64,000 nt of DNA from Isoetes taiwanensis. Lineage: Eukaryota > Streptophyta > Lycopodiopsida > Isoetales > Isoetaceae. Both the position numbers and the translations under genes were made by a program. Within the stretch, counting starts at the first letter, position 1. Every line of letters starts with the position of its first letter. Below the pieces are notes generated by a model. That model saw only the letters and a program-made list of their open reading frames with translations. It searched no databases and had not been told where the DNA came from. Below, piece after piece: positions 35,408 to 47,649 of this stretch. The stretch is taken from the NCBI GenBank assembly GCA_021234155.1, contig JAJEKV010000023.1, positions 10,861,141-10,925,140 on the forward strand, read 5' to 3'.

Positions 35408-37733
35408 GGAAGATATCAAGGTATTTGTTATTTGTTGCCATTCGTTCAATTGAAATAAGACATTTAACTTGTCATGTTGTATTCCTTGCAATCGGATCAC
35501 TTTCGAGCGTGCAAAGGATTCCAAGAAAAACATCGCCTCACCTGATTTGCCAAGGCAACTTCAAACAAAGCAATTCCGTCCCACTTGGGTTCCGTGACGA
35601 AAAGGCTTTTACATAGATTCGTAAGTGCTATAAACTCTTAGTTCACGTTAACTTTCAATGTCATTGTCTAATATTGGTCGTATTGTTATAGAATTGGCTA
35701 TACGGGTTTTCCCCTAACAGGGAACACGTAAAGATAGCCACTACTCGCCTCTTGCCTCTTGTATATGATATTGTAATTAACTATTAAAATTCTTTCCAAT
35801 TTTTTTTTTTTTTTAGCACGCCAAATGCGCCCTAACCTAACCAAGCGTGCAACCCTCCTTGCAATTCTAGGCTATCCACGTAGCCTTTCCACTTCATCAA
35901 TATCTGATGTGGCATATATTTTCACCGTTGGATCTTGATTTTATCACATCAACGGCCGACGAAATTAGAAAGGGTCAGGAAAATAGCCCCCCGGAGATGC
36001 GATTAGTCACGATCCTCATCGAACGAAAGCGGAAGACAAGGTTTTCTTTTTTATGACGTATTCAATAGGCTTCGTTTTCCCTACCTGCCTAGCGGTTATC
36101 ATTCTTCTCTTCAATAGGCTTTGTTTCTTCTGTTCCGGCCCTGTTCTGTTTCACTGTGCGATGTGCCCTATTCTATTCCCTATCATGTTACCTATTTTCC
36201 AGGATTTGTATTCACATCTCATGTAACTCTTTCTGAACCACAACTAGAAATTTCAATTTCTTTCCTCTACATGCAAAGAAAGAAGAAGTCCGTTCAATCT
36301 GCTCCATGTCATTGTAATTGTAATGTATGCCTGCATGTCCAGCCAGCTCTGCATATCTGAGCTTTCCTGCTGCAAATGTACCTTCATTCTTTTCCAGCTC
36401 ATGTTTGATGTAACAATGGCAATTTGCTTGCACATGAACTTGGCAATCATCCTCATTTCTTGCGGTATACCAAGGTATAGCTCTCATTTTTGTTTCTGCT
36501 TTCTCGTTCAGGCAGTTTCACTGATTTGTTAAAATGCAAGGGCTTCGTTGAGTGGCATTTGGAACTAAAGAACACAGGCCCCATCTTCTGCAAGAATAGG
36601 ACTAATGAGTTGATGTAAGCCCAAAAGAGAACTTTGCATGACCGGTCTTCTCTGGGAAATCGGTGTACTATCAGCTTCCTACTTTTTGTGACATTTGCCC
36701 CTGGTTTGAGATATAGGTGCTTGTCGGCCGCTTGTACTCTGGTAAGTCAAACGTAAGAAGACCTGATGACTGCCTTGATTCCCTGCCTTTATTTCACAGC
36801 AACGAGGGGATTTGCCCTATACTTAGTGCAAATAGGCTTTGCTTTTGAAGGCTTTTGTGAAGAATGGATGCACGTGATTGTCTTAAGCATTTGGTTCTAT
36901 ACTCTTTTTTCTCTTCTACTATCTGATTCATGCGTTGCAGGAACCCAATTTACCTTCTGGAGCTTGAACCAATTGAACTGTGTTGCATGTGCAAATTTAT
37001 CGTCAAAAAGGTTAGCTTCTCACAGTAGATAATGCCATCTCTTCCTCTTCTTAAATTTCATAGAGTCCAGCTTATTCACAAAGTGATAATCACAAAGATA
37101 TCAACTCTTGGGATGTCAGAATTACTCTCCTTGATCCATAGTCTTGCCATCTCGATTCTTGGAAGCTGTCAAAACCTGATATAATTTACTATTTTGTCCT
37201 ATGGGGTGTAGAAGCCTTCTGTGAGCCCAATCCAGCAGAGCTCCTTGGATCAAGGATAAAAATACGTGTACCAATGTCTTGGTCTTTCAGTTTGATAATG
37301 TCTGTCTTTGTAAATTATTGCCATCTCTACATAGTTTCTTTTCACCTGTTAAGGAACAAATATACTAATAATTACTTTTGCCCTTTATTGCACATGTGTG
37401 TCTCTATGTTTCTCTTTTTAAGTTTGATAGTGGCATGATGTGTGTCTTCATTTAGCATAGCCCATTCATATAAGCGACACATTTGGAATGATTTGAACTC
37501 CTGTTGTGGTTTGTGCAAGACTTTGTTTTTGCTCTTCAATGCTACCAATTCTACAAATTATTCTTACTAGGTATGCCTCCTATAAAGTTAAAATAAAAGT
37601 AAGTTTATCATTTGCCCACTTCATCATGACCAGATGTTGAAATATTTACTAGCAATGGACGGTGAAGGAGACGTTTCTTCCGGAAACTTGGTTAAAACAT
37701 ATAACAATGCATAAAAAGGAGGATAGTACTTAC
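35408..37733. other. CACTA interior, no gene recognised
   Basis: Several plus-strand ORFs (35,425-35,616; 36,121-36,360; 36,766-37,032) are open but show no family motif. The stretch may hold further captured sequence, such as intron or UTR. Confidence 0.35.
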
Positions 37734-38182
37734 ATCCGGAAACTGCTTGCAAACTTCTGAAATGACTTCTATGAGAAGATTTGTACCCTTTCTATACACC
37801 AATCTGCTTATAACAACAATTACTACTTTATCTGATAGGCGAGGTTTGGGGTGGGGCTTGAATATATCGTGCCTCTGATTAGGTATCACAAAAACTCTAT
37901 CTGGAGATAGGCCTGATCTCAAGACCGCACTTTCCTTGCTTGTGTGTGACACATATATTGCTTCTTGCACATCAGCAAGGGTAAAATGAAGCACCTTATT
38001 CATCGGCAAAACCATATAAAGAGTGATCTGTAAATATAGTCTTATACCCCATTGTCCTGGCATGCATAATTGCCTCATGACAAAAGGGTAGAAAATGCCT
38101 GATGTCCATGCACAACAGTAATGCGTCCCCAAAGAATGATGTTACAGAATATGGGCAGAGTGCCATAGAATGTGCGCAATGT
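37734..38182 (-). pseudogene. Captured PIG-A exon(s) in the CACTA element
   Basis: The minus strand reads [23 protein letters not shown], then [60 protein letters not shown] and VISRLVYRKGTNLLIEVISE, ending at an intact donor (GTAAGT after 37,734). This is PIG-A, the catalytic subunit that adds GlcNAc to phosphatidylinositol in the first step of GPI-anchor synthesis at the ER. A one-base insertion after HQAFST and a short deletion after YGFAD break the frame. It is a fragment, not the host copy. Confidence 0.85.
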
Positions 38183-38423
38183 TAAATTTGCCTTTCTATG
38201 TTAAATTGCTTTGTTTTGAGTTTGGCCTACACATCGGATGCTAAGTGCAGTATGTTCAGAAGCAACTTTGCCAAGTTCCATCCAGAATTGAAGCAAGTGG
38301 GTGCTTTGTTCCTCCTATAAAATAAATTGTTTTTATTCAAAGGTGTTTCTCCCACATTAAGCCTTGCATTTTACTTTACAAGTTGAAGTATTCAAGATCT
38401 TCAATTCCTTTTTATTTTTGTAG
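38183..38423. other. Spacer between the two captured exons
   Basis: AT-rich, probably intron sequence of one of the two sources. Confidence 0.4.
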
Positions 38424-38534
38424 GGGTCTTCACAATGCGGGAAAAACAACTTTTGTCAAAAGAATCAATGGAGAGGACATCAGCAGCATAAGCCCTACCC
38501 TCGGTTTTAACATAAAAACCATGCAATATAAGAA
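38424..38534 (+). pseudogene. Captured ARL2 (TITAN5-like) exon in the CACTA element
   Basis: The 111-base open exon lies between an acceptor (TTTTTGTAG) and a donor (GTAAGG). It reads [20 protein letters not shown] then [17 protein letters not shown]. This is the P-loop (GLxNxGKT) and switch I ([10 protein letters not shown]) of ARL2-type small GTPases, which act in tubulin folding. The exon is undamaged but alone, and it lies on the strand opposite to the PIG-A piece only 0.24 kb away. Confidence 0.85.
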
Positions 38535-40094
38535 GTAAGGGCCATCGTTGCATTTCTGTGGTTCAATTGCTTAGCTCATTTACGAATTCTATTTCATTTT
38601 CTGGTCTTATCTGATTTGTCAGAGATAGGTAAATAATTTGTAACATTCCTACAATATGATGATGTCAAAAGTTTCCACAGAATTTTTGCTACAGTAATGG
38701 GTAGCTTTTGATTGTTTAAATGGTTCTTCAGCATACATATTCCATTCAAACACCAAAGGCAGATACATAAAGTGAGAATGTGCTTAATAAAGCTTCAGCC
38801 TTACGCTTGAGGGGTGTGACCTTTCAGATTGAACCATTTGCCAGGATTAAAAAATCCCCACTCATAATGGGTTTAAAGAAAGAGCTTTATAGTGTTTTAT
38901 AATGCTATGCAAATGCAACAAGAGAGATTTATCTGAATACTCTTTGGCTATACAATTGTCAATCAGTTACATTTTTGAAGGCATTTTAGCATTTTCTCCC
39001 TTTCTCTCAGAGAAACTTTACTGTCTGTAGAACAGGTATCGCCTGAACATTTTCTCCCTTTCTCTATGATATAGTGTTATGGCAAAAAGGAACCTGGAAA
39101 GGTAATCAAAACAGAGGCAATAGACATTGAAGGGCAAAATTTACATAAAAACAACACTGCAGCTCATAGCAGAAAAATACTAACTTTATCATAGCAGAAA
39201 AATACTAACTTTAACATGATGCATTTGTAGCTCATCCACTCTTCTTCTTCTATTGCTATGGAATTTTATATTTGACGGTTAAAAAGTGATTCTATATTGC
39301 CCCCAAATAAGAAATAAGATGAAAAAACACTTTCCGCTTAAAGCAAGAAATAGTCCTCATATTATTGTTCTTACTTAAACTTTTAACCTTGTTCTACATG
39401 TAATGCTCACTATATTACTTGTACCAAAAATGAGAAATAGTCTTCCCATACATAATGCATGTCTTGTGTATTGCACGTCCTTATGTGTTGATGTGTATAA
39501 GGATGGTACATTATCGTGGAACACACTCATCTACCACACATATCTACATCCCTTTTAACCTTATTTTCTATTTTATATTTTGTATTTCCCGTTAATATTA
39601 TCATAACGCAATAAGATGCACTCCACTTGCATATAATGAAGTTACCAAACAAGGAACTCAAAGTACACGAAGGATGCAATTCTTTCATAACAGAAAGAAG
39701 AGAGATAACACAATTATACATCAATTAAAGGTCATAATTAACCTTCTAGACCTTCTAGACATGGTAAACCATTGCAACATAAAAACATCAAAATGTTCAC
39801 AAACACACTTTGTGCATAGGAAACTTTAAACTCGAACTAAAACATAGACCACGCTATAAATATACATTGTATAGAACCATATGACATGAAGCAAAATTTC
39901 ATAACTAAAAAATGCTAAATAAAATGAAAATACAAAAACAAGAAATATTGCTTCTAAATGAAATACAAAGGAAGAAGCTTAGCCACCAATCGCAGTCTAC
40001 TAACACCAAGCCTAAATAAGAACCTAATAAGTCTTATCTTGCCAAAGCCTTCTGGCGTGCCTTTTTGCTAGTTTTTTTTTTTAATTTTTTTTTT
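38535..40094. other. CACTA interior, AT-rich, no gene recognised
   Basis: There are no convincing exons. 'catagcagaaaaatactaac' is duplicated in tandem near 39,167-39,215. A T-run at 40,070-40,095 leads into the right subterminal repeats. Confidence 0.4.
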
Positions 40095-40312
40095 CGTACA
40101 CCACGTCGCACGCGACGTCACGTCGCATGCGACGTCCGAATCACGCTCTCACGCGTCACGCGTCCACGTCCGCTGACGCCGCGAGGCGTGTAGACGTCGC
40201 GATGCGACGCCGCGTCGCGAGCGACGACGCCGCATGCGGCGGCCGGCCCGACGTCTGGCGACGCGTGCGGCGACGCCGTCGGGACGCATCGCGATAGAAA
40301 CGTCGCTATAGA
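40095..40312. repeat. Right subterminal repeats of the CACTA element
   Basis: The same GACGTC, CGTCGC and GCGACG motifs as at the left end lie here in both orientations, including the palindromic core CGTCGCATGCGACG at about 40,119-40,132. These are probable transposase-binding sites. Confidence 0.8.
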
Positions 40313-40341
40313 CGTCGCTAAATGGCCTTTCTCCTGTTGTG
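40313..40341 (-). repeat. Right terminal inverted repeat of the CACTA element
   Basis: Mirror of 24,159-24,187. It ends TTGTTGTG-like (CTGTTGTG) and is followed by ACT, the second copy of the target site. Confidence 0.85.
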
Positions 40342-40344
40342 ACT

Positions 40345-40980
40345 CTCTAAGAAGGGGAGATGCAGCCCTTCCTACATCATCGGACCGGGGAGATGCAACT
40401 CAGAGTAGTCTTATTGGGTGATACCATGAGATTATATCTCCGAAAGGTTATAGACACATCAGATCCCGATTTAGCCCATCGGCAAAGCCCGGGGGATTCA
40501 CTTATAACAAAGGGGATATGCCACTTGCGTTCAAGGGGTGGCCAAAAACGCCCCTGGTATACTGACTTATGAACGCTAACTTAACCCCTAAAGTATAAAG
40601 TTTACCCCAAATAGTGGTCAAAAAACCCCCTAGTGGTAAGTATGCTTACGTAAAGTGGTCGAAAAAACCCCCCAATAGTTGAACTCACATGTTCCGTATA
40701 CCCAACAAAGGTGAATCTCCCGGATGCAAAGTATGTATAGGAGGGGCAGATAGCCATTGTCTATAGCCAGCCCCCCCATTGTCATATCTCGGTCATCTGC
40801 ACATCTTGAGACCCAATTGTCATTCTACCTTCCCTATGAGTCTGATCCTGAGTAGGAGCTTATATGTTTTATGATATATTGATATCTATGATGGATCTAT
40901 GGATGGATGGATGTGCTACCCTTCGTGGTAGTTGATTTCGTTGTGTTGTTTTGCCAATGCTAACCTTGTAGTACGCTTCG
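40345..40980. other. Right flank of the CACTA element, repeat-like
   Basis: 'agtggtc(a/g)aaaaaacccccta/a' occurs twice near 40,612-40,680. No gene is seen. It probably continues the older repeat that the element split. Confidence 0.35.
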
Positions 40981-41480
40981 AGGTGACCAAAACGGAGGAG
41001 CCTTCACAGGGAACCGTCTAGCCAACCCGGCACCGGACAACAACGAAACCAACTAGTCGGGTGAGGAGCCGACTAATCGGAGTGACCGAGGGAAGGGGAA
41101 CTGAACAGTCATGACCAACACAAGCTGGGATGTTAAGTGGGTTTTCTACTAAGTCCCCAGCCGAAACCAACTGGAGGTGACCAAAACCGAGGAGCCTTCA
41201 CAAGGAACTGGCTAGCCAACCCGGCACCGGACAACAATGGAACCACCCAGTCAAGTGGGGAGTCGACTAACCAGAGTGACTGAGGGAAGGGGAATCGACC
41301 AGTCATGACCAACCCAAGTTGGGATTTTAAGTAGGTTTTCTACTAAGTGCCCAGCCGAAACCGACCAGAGGCGACCAAACCCAAGGAACCTTCAAAGGGA
41401 ACTTGCCAACCCGACCCGGACAAGGGAAACCAACTTTTAGGTAGGGAGGTTTTCTGACAAGGGAAGGGCCGACCAATCAC
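40981..41480. repeat. Tandem repeat, 194-bp unit, about 2.5 copies
   Basis: 'aggtgaccaaaac(c)gagga' starts at 40,981 and 41,175, and a diverged copy starts at 41,369, giving exact 194-base steps. Each unit carries 'gccaacccggcaccggacaa' and 'gggttttctactaagt-ccc'. A further partial copy is near 41,800-41,945. Confidence 0.85.
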
Positions 41481-41810
41481 CCGATATGGTATGTGGGGTA
41501 TGGGATAAAGCACGAAAGGTTGGGGCCCCAAATTTCCTTGAAGGAACCTTTTGGTGTGTTGGTTATCACTAGAGGGCTAGTGTGCATAGCTAGCCAACGA
41601 GCCAAGGTTCAATTCCTCGTGGCAACATTGGTATGTTCCACATGCTTGAGGGCAAGCATCTCGAGGAAGAGGAGGAATTGATATGGTATGTGGGGTATGG
41701 GATAAAGCCTGGAAAGGTTGGGGCCCATTCGATAACGATTTCCTTGAAGGATCCGCCCTTTTGATGCGTTGGTTATCACTAGAGGTGCTAGTGCATAACA
41801 ATGACCAACC
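41481..41810 (+). mobile_element. tRNA-derived SINE, duplicated unit
   Basis: 'gatatggtatgtggggtatg' occurs at about 41,482 and 41,679. Each is followed by 'gttggttatcactagagg-c' (A-box region). The first copy then has a clear B box, AGGTTCAATTCCTCG, at about 41,605. The second copy is cut before its B box by the 194-bp repeat. Confidence 0.55.
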
Positions 41811-42399
41811 TAAGTTAGTATCTTAAGTGGATTTTCTCTAAGTGCCCAATCGAAACCAACCAAAGGTGATCAAGAAGGAGCCTTCATAAGGAACCAGCTA
41901 GCCAACCCAACACCGGATAAAAATGCAACCAATCAGTCAGGCAGCAAGGATCTAAGAGCTGAAAGGGGGCGCATTGGCTTGTGCATTTTGGAGTAGCCAA
42001 ACGATCCAGAGTACTAAGGTGCACAAAAAGCTAGAGCAAACCCGGTAGCCAAAATCGATTGAGGAAACTGCTTCTAAGTCAACCATTGTACCAAGTTGCC
42101 CAAGACCAAGTGCAAACTGCCCCCTTCCACTATCCCCCAGGGTTTGTAAATGCCTCCCCACAATTTTATGTCAAAAAATAGCCCCCCCCTGCCCATAAAG
42201 GAGGCTCGGAGTCACAAAACGATGGCATGGATAGGAAGGGGGCGCATAAGAAAGCTCATAGGTGGCATGCTTATGCCAATCAGAGCATTTCACGTGTGCC
42301 AAAAGATGCCTATGATCAGCACCCCCGTTATCAGTCAGGGCGCCGCAGCCAAGGCGGGTGTGACCCTCCCTAGACGCATGCCGGTCAAGTTTGCATGGT

Positions 42400-43250
42400 A
42401 ACTGCCGCCTCGATGCGTGGGGATGTGGTAGGCCATCCAAACATGTCATGCAGGACCTCCACTGACACATCAGATCCCCCGTTAGCCTCCATTATCAGCC
42501 ACGGTGGGTATGACGAACCTGGATCCTCCCTGGGCCATCTGCGGGGCAAATGCGGATCTGACGAGGTCAAGGGCGCATTGCTGACATGGAAACCATCTCG
42601 GCACACCATCCAAAATCCGTGGTGACATGTCAGCCCCCCTTTATCAGCCAAACAGTACGCGACGGGCATAGAGCCACCCCGGATGATCCGGCACGGGAAA
42701 GGGCGCATTGCTGACGTGGAAACCATCTCGGCACGCCATCCAAGATCCGTGCTTACATGTCAGGCCCCCTGTTATCAGCCAAACCCGCGTTATCAGCCAT
42801 GGCGAGTGCAACGGGCTGAGAGCCGGCCCGAGTGGTCCGGCGCAGGCAAGGGCACATTGCTGACGTGGAAAAACCATCTGGGCATGCCGTCCAAGACCGT
42901 GCTGACATGTCAGTCCCCAGTTATCAGCCGAACACCCCCGTTATCAGCCAAGGAATGCGCGAGGGGCCTAGGGCTGCCCCGGGTGGTCCTGCGCAGGCAA
43001 GGGCGCATTGCTGACATGGAAGCCATCTCAGCATGCTGTCCAAGACCCGTGCTGATGTGTCAGGGCCCCAGTTATCAGCCAAGTATCCCCATTATTAGCC
43101 AAGGCATGCACGATGGGCCTAAAGCCGCCCCAGGCAAGGGCGCATTTCTGATGTGGAAACCATCTCGGTGCACCATTCAAGACCTGTGTTGACGTGTCAG
43201 TCTCCTCGTTATCAGTCGTGTACCTTCGTTATCAACCAAGGCGTGCACGA
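42400..43250. repeat. GC-rich tandem repeat, 130-151-bp unit, about 6 copies
   Basis: 'gcattgctgac(a/g)tggaa' recurs at about 42,574, 42,704, 42,853 and 43,004, with a diverged form at 43,140. Each is followed by 'ccatctcggca-gcc-tccaa', 'ac(a/g)tgtcag-cccc' and a doubled 'gttatcagcca'. The ORFs here are products of the repeat. Confidence 0.85.
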
Positions 43251-43640
43251 TGGGCAACCTGCATAGGGTGCTGCCTAGGCCCATAACGCAACAAATATAA
43301 AGCAACATTGGTATGCATCTAAATCAGTTGCTACTTTCCAATGAAGAGGAAAACACATAGACAAAAGTAAAAAAGTACCTGATTTGCCACAACCTTCGGC
43401 CTTTGATTTGCATCTTTCAATTTTGCAAGAGTATTTTTGAGATTTGAATAGCGATGGCAAGTCGAGCAACAAGCAAAGCAGTAATAGATGCTTTCAGAGA
43501 CGATTCGGTGCAGCTGGATAGATTTTTTTTCCATTTTTTTCTCTTGTATTTTTTACCCCTTGAATCACCATACGTGTCATGTTTTTAAGCAAGCATCTAA
43601 TGAGGATAATCTAATAGCATCTTCCTAAAATAATTATACA

Positions 43641-43672
43641 CTAGAAACGTGTGCCCGGCGATGCCGGGCATT
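43641..43672 (-). mobile_element. Helitron 3' terminus (minus strand)
   Basis: On the minus strand, the hairpin GCCCGGC-atc-GCCGGGC (43,653-43,669) is followed by ACACGTTTCTAG and then T. It is nearly identical to the plus-strand end at 60,604-60,633, so it belongs to the same family. The element body lies towards higher coordinates, where a PIF1-helicase fragment has the same orientation. Confidence 0.75.
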
Positions 43673-46600
43673 ACTCGTGAACGTGTGGAATGGATAGACA
43701 TAATAGGATATGTAGGTGGAATAAAAAATAGTAAATGTACATGGATGTAATGGAGTGACAGGTGTGAAGAGTTTATGAATAACGGGTGGACAGAAATGCA
43801 TAATGTGGAATAGAATGGGTAGACATAATGGAATGCATAAAGTTTAGGATGCCTGTGATAGTTTAGGATTTTTTGAAGATTATGTGGTCAACACAATTGC
43901 AATTGGATGTTGTCTGTATGTTTGAGTGGAAGACGTGTGTGGGTAGTGTAGTGTAGTTTGTGGGGGTGTGTTTTGTGTGTGACTTAATAATATCTATCTA
44001 GGGTAATGGTAATGTGTAAACTCATCATTTTGGAGTTGCTTCTGTCTTTGGAAGTTGCAGATTTTCTTCATGCGATTTGATGACATGGTTGATACAAATT
44101 TTTGTCTTTCAATCCATGAGTTGCATGTTACATCCTCTCAGTTCTTCAAAATTTATGATATATGGGTCCCCAAACTCCTCTAACCTCCTAAACACACAGA
44201 CCTTAAATTCATGAACCCTAAACCAATGCCAGCTATTAGTGCTCGTGCCTTGGTTTAAAAAATAATCTCATATAACCGTTCATTATAGGGATACAACTTT
44301 CAATAGTTTATAAAATAAAGATTCATAGATATTTCGGTGGTCTAATGAGTGCACATGTTAAGGTTGAGAATAGTAACTAAATATGTAAATGCTTTGTATC
44401 CCAAAAATGTCACATACAGAAAACATAAGTGCCAGGAAAATGAGTGCACATTTGGGAGAGTTGAAGGCGTAAGAAAGACAGCTATCTTGAATTTTGAGAG
44501 ACACAATAGTATTGCATCTACGACATTGCGATTTTATCAAAGATGCAACAAAGACATCACATTTGCCACATGGTACAACAAACTAACCACGATAAGTGTC
44601 CCAATTTGCTTGCTTGTTTCTGTACATGCACATGCAGAATTATAAATTCAACAATTATAAAAATGTAGTAGTGTAAATATTAATAAAGTATATGGAAATA
44701 CTGGAAAGCTTTAGCATTAACCTATTGGGAATTGAGCTAAGAACTTTATCTTGAATAGCTCAAAGAGTATGGGAAAACAAATAGAAGCCTCAAGGATGTT
44801 AAACTCCTAAACATTAAGTTTAGTTGTAATCTCAAACTGCACCTTTTGTTAAATGCATTAAAAACATCCATTGTTAATTATCAACATTTGTGATTCCCAA
44901 CACAGGAACAATACTATCAACATCTGTGATTCCCAATACAGGAACAGTGCTGGAAAAGTCTAACCTTGAAAAGTGAATGCAATGCTAATACTATAACCAT
45001 ATCATGGGATAGGCTAAATTTGGCCAGAGCTACTACGTTGAAACATAAAAGCCATTTATGAAAGAATACCTATATCCAGAATGTCCATGCCATCCAATGC
45101 TTCCAGTTTTTTATTGCAACAACCATAGAAGAAGAGCCAACACAGAGATACATGGAGCCGACTCGCTCCCCCTGGTTTGAGACCTCACCCAAACCTTGGT
45201 TTCTATGAATATGAAATAGAAACATGTTTAAAAGAGAACTTTGGAAACATAAATGGGAGAATGGATTTGTAAACTTAACAAGTTGGAATCATTATTGATA
45301 TACCTAGGTCAAGGTAGTGCAAATCATTGAAGTGTTGGCGATTGTCCGTGAAACCACCAAACACAAAAGATATTTGTCAAGACCATTCCAGAATTCATCA
45401 TTATCAACTATCAGATGACATTCTGGATGTTTCACAAGTACCTGCATGAACACCAAATGCGGATAATTTTTAACTGCAATAAGAAGAGGCAACATAAACT
45501 GCATGGTCCATTAAATGTGAGATTGAAGATTGCTTACAACTCTTCTATTAGAGTAAGGGAGGGTACACATTTACCTTTTCAACAACTATTTCTGCGCTAA
45601 TACTTACTGCCAAATTCAACAACTATTTCTGCGCTAATACTTACTGTCACAACTCGCATTAGAACGTCTTCCGACTTGCAATTTTGAGCCTGAAGAGATG
45701 AGCAAATATAAGCAGCTACTAAGATTCATAAGATGCAATTATTTAAGTACTTCAATCTACTAATTCAAGGGGCCATAAAAATCAAAACAAAAGAAAACAC
45801 AAAGGGTTGAAATAAAGAAAGTAAACTATGATCTTTTAGTCAATGTCTAACTTCTTATGCATGTTCGCAAAGCATTCGGACTATCTTCTGCAGATCTTCC
45901 AGCAATGTCTAGGTATATCTTGAATGTGGTGGTGCTGCCTTTACTGCAGGTAGCTGAGAAGGAATATCCTGGATCGATGGATGTGAATGACACTTTTTTC
46001 TCTTTTAAGAATTTTAGCATTTGTTTTGGGCAGGGTAGCTATGGCGCTGCAACAGCAGCTCCGGTTGCCCTTCTATGCCACGCCCATTCCTTTCCTTGGC
46101 ACTTCAGCCACTTTTCCATACCATCCATCTCCCTTATTAGCTAATGGCTTTGGAATCTTCCGATGCTTGCTCCCAAGTAATTTCAAACGTTAACCACGAC
46201 GGTATTCCTAAGATTGAACCCAAGCTGTTCCAATCCAAAGTTAAGGATCCAAAGTTGGACATTTAGAGAATCAACCTTTCTATCATCTACCTACATGTCG
46301 CATCAAAACTTCCTCATTAAGGCTAATGGATATTTTTCTTAGATAAAACAAGTTGTCTATTACTTACATTCAAAATTTTAGTCATTCCCCTACATAAATT
46401 AGAGATTTGATTTGGGAACGACTTTCTGGGAACTATATTGGTTCACAAAAGACAAACAATAGTTTTAACCCTGTTATGTTCAAACAACTCTATCTCCTTT
46501 TTCAGACCTCAGATTGAGGTGCAGTTTTTTGTGTCTTACTCTCTAACTCGTGAAGAAAAATATAACTAGCAGAAATGCAGGGTTGGGGTAAAGGATTGGA

Positions 46601-46861
46601 TGGAGGAAGAAAGATGAAAAATAGGGAGATCCTAGTGATAGAGAGTAGGCGGAATGTTCAAATGATCTAGAGGTTGCAGTTCGAAGAACAAATTGGAGCA
46701 TCATACATTAAATAGGTTATGAATATTGTAGGTGCACTAGTAAAAAGGAGACTATTTAAGAAATTACTTAAAAATCTCATATCACGGTAGGAATACGTAG
46801 AACATAACGTAATTTTATGTGCATGAATTACCTTACAATATTTAAGATATATAACTTTTTG
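43673..46861. other. AT-rich DNA, probable Helitron body; no gene recognised
   Basis: There are short ORFs only (44,349-44,645; 45,304-45,504; 45,857-46,144) without motifs I can name. 'caacaactatttctgcgcta' is duplicated at about 45,579 and 45,617. 'atcaacatttgtgattccca' has a second version near 44,915. Confidence 0.35.
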
Positions 46862-47088
46862 TAAGATAGATAGTATTTTAACGTCACGCCACTAGGCAGC
46901 ATCCAACTGGACATGTGACCACACACCACACTACATTGTTTGGTTGGGCCCTGCCCCCAACCACTTTACATTGCGTCTGTGGGTTTTGACACCCAACAGT
47001 TCAGAGTGCGATTCTGGGCAGTCTCGAACTCGAGACCTATAGTTGCGAGACCTAGTGTGTTATCACTAGACTAAACGCAAGAGGAAGG
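46862..47088 (-). mobile_element. tRNA-derived SINE with TATC tail (fuller copy)
   Basis: On the minus strand it starts near 47,085 with 'gcgtttagtctagtgataac' (A-box region). It continues with B-box GAGTTCGAGACTG (about 47,022-47,034), then a unique body, then 'ggatgctgcc', and ends 'ttaaaatactatctatc'. It is about 225 bases long and shares its 3' half with the SINE at 17,084. Confidence 0.65.
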
Positions 47089-47649
47089 AAGAGGAGGAGA
47101 GCATTTGTAATAAATGGAGTGAAGACAAATTTGATATGGTACTATATGTGAAACAATTTAGTGTGTAAAAAAGCATAACTAAGCCTGAAAATACGAGACA
47201 TCTTGATCAGTGACAATTAGGACATTGAGGACAAATCCAAACATGTTGGTATAGCATGCTATCCTTGACAAATACTTTCCCCATCACAATCCTGTGGACA
47301 TGCACTTAACAGGTCAATAATAAATGCGAATAAAGAAGTTCCAAAACATTATATGTTCAGATGAACAAGAACAAGCTCCATGTCAAACAATTTTCAGGAT
47401 ACCTTGGCAGCATGGCCAGCCCAAATCAATTTATGTGCTTTTATGTTGCCCCAATAGACAACTTGAACAGACTTACTTCACATATAAATGCTCCAGACCA
47501 TGCCACATTCATAATAAGTCAGGTATCTGGTTATAAACATAACAAGCACAAAATGATCTGGATGCATTTATCAAAAGGTTCAGAGCACTAACCATTTGCT
47601 CCTTGGTTACAATTCCTTGTCTTCCAATATTCGTTGAATTAGCTAATTT
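47089..47649. other. Spacer, no gene recognised
   Basis: Two overlapping ORFs at 47,324-47,591 show no motif. Confidence 0.35.

Larger units (their letters stand above)
24159..40341. mobile_element. 16.2-kb CACTA (En/Spm-like) element, non-autonomous
   Basis: The left end starts CACAACAAGAGAATGG and the right end, read inwards, starts CACAACAGGAGAAAGG. Both continue with CATTTAGCGACG, giving 26 matches in 29 bases. Plant CACTA elements begin CACTA-CAAGAAAA and often continue '-CATTTAGCGACG', so this is a variant with a CACAACA start. ACT flanks both sides. GACGTC/CGTCGC repeats fill the regions just inside both ends. No TNPA- or TNPD-like transposase is recognised. The cargo is a satellite array, tRNA-like modules and exons of at least two host genes. 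It must have been moved by a transposase made elsewhere. Confidence 0.85.
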
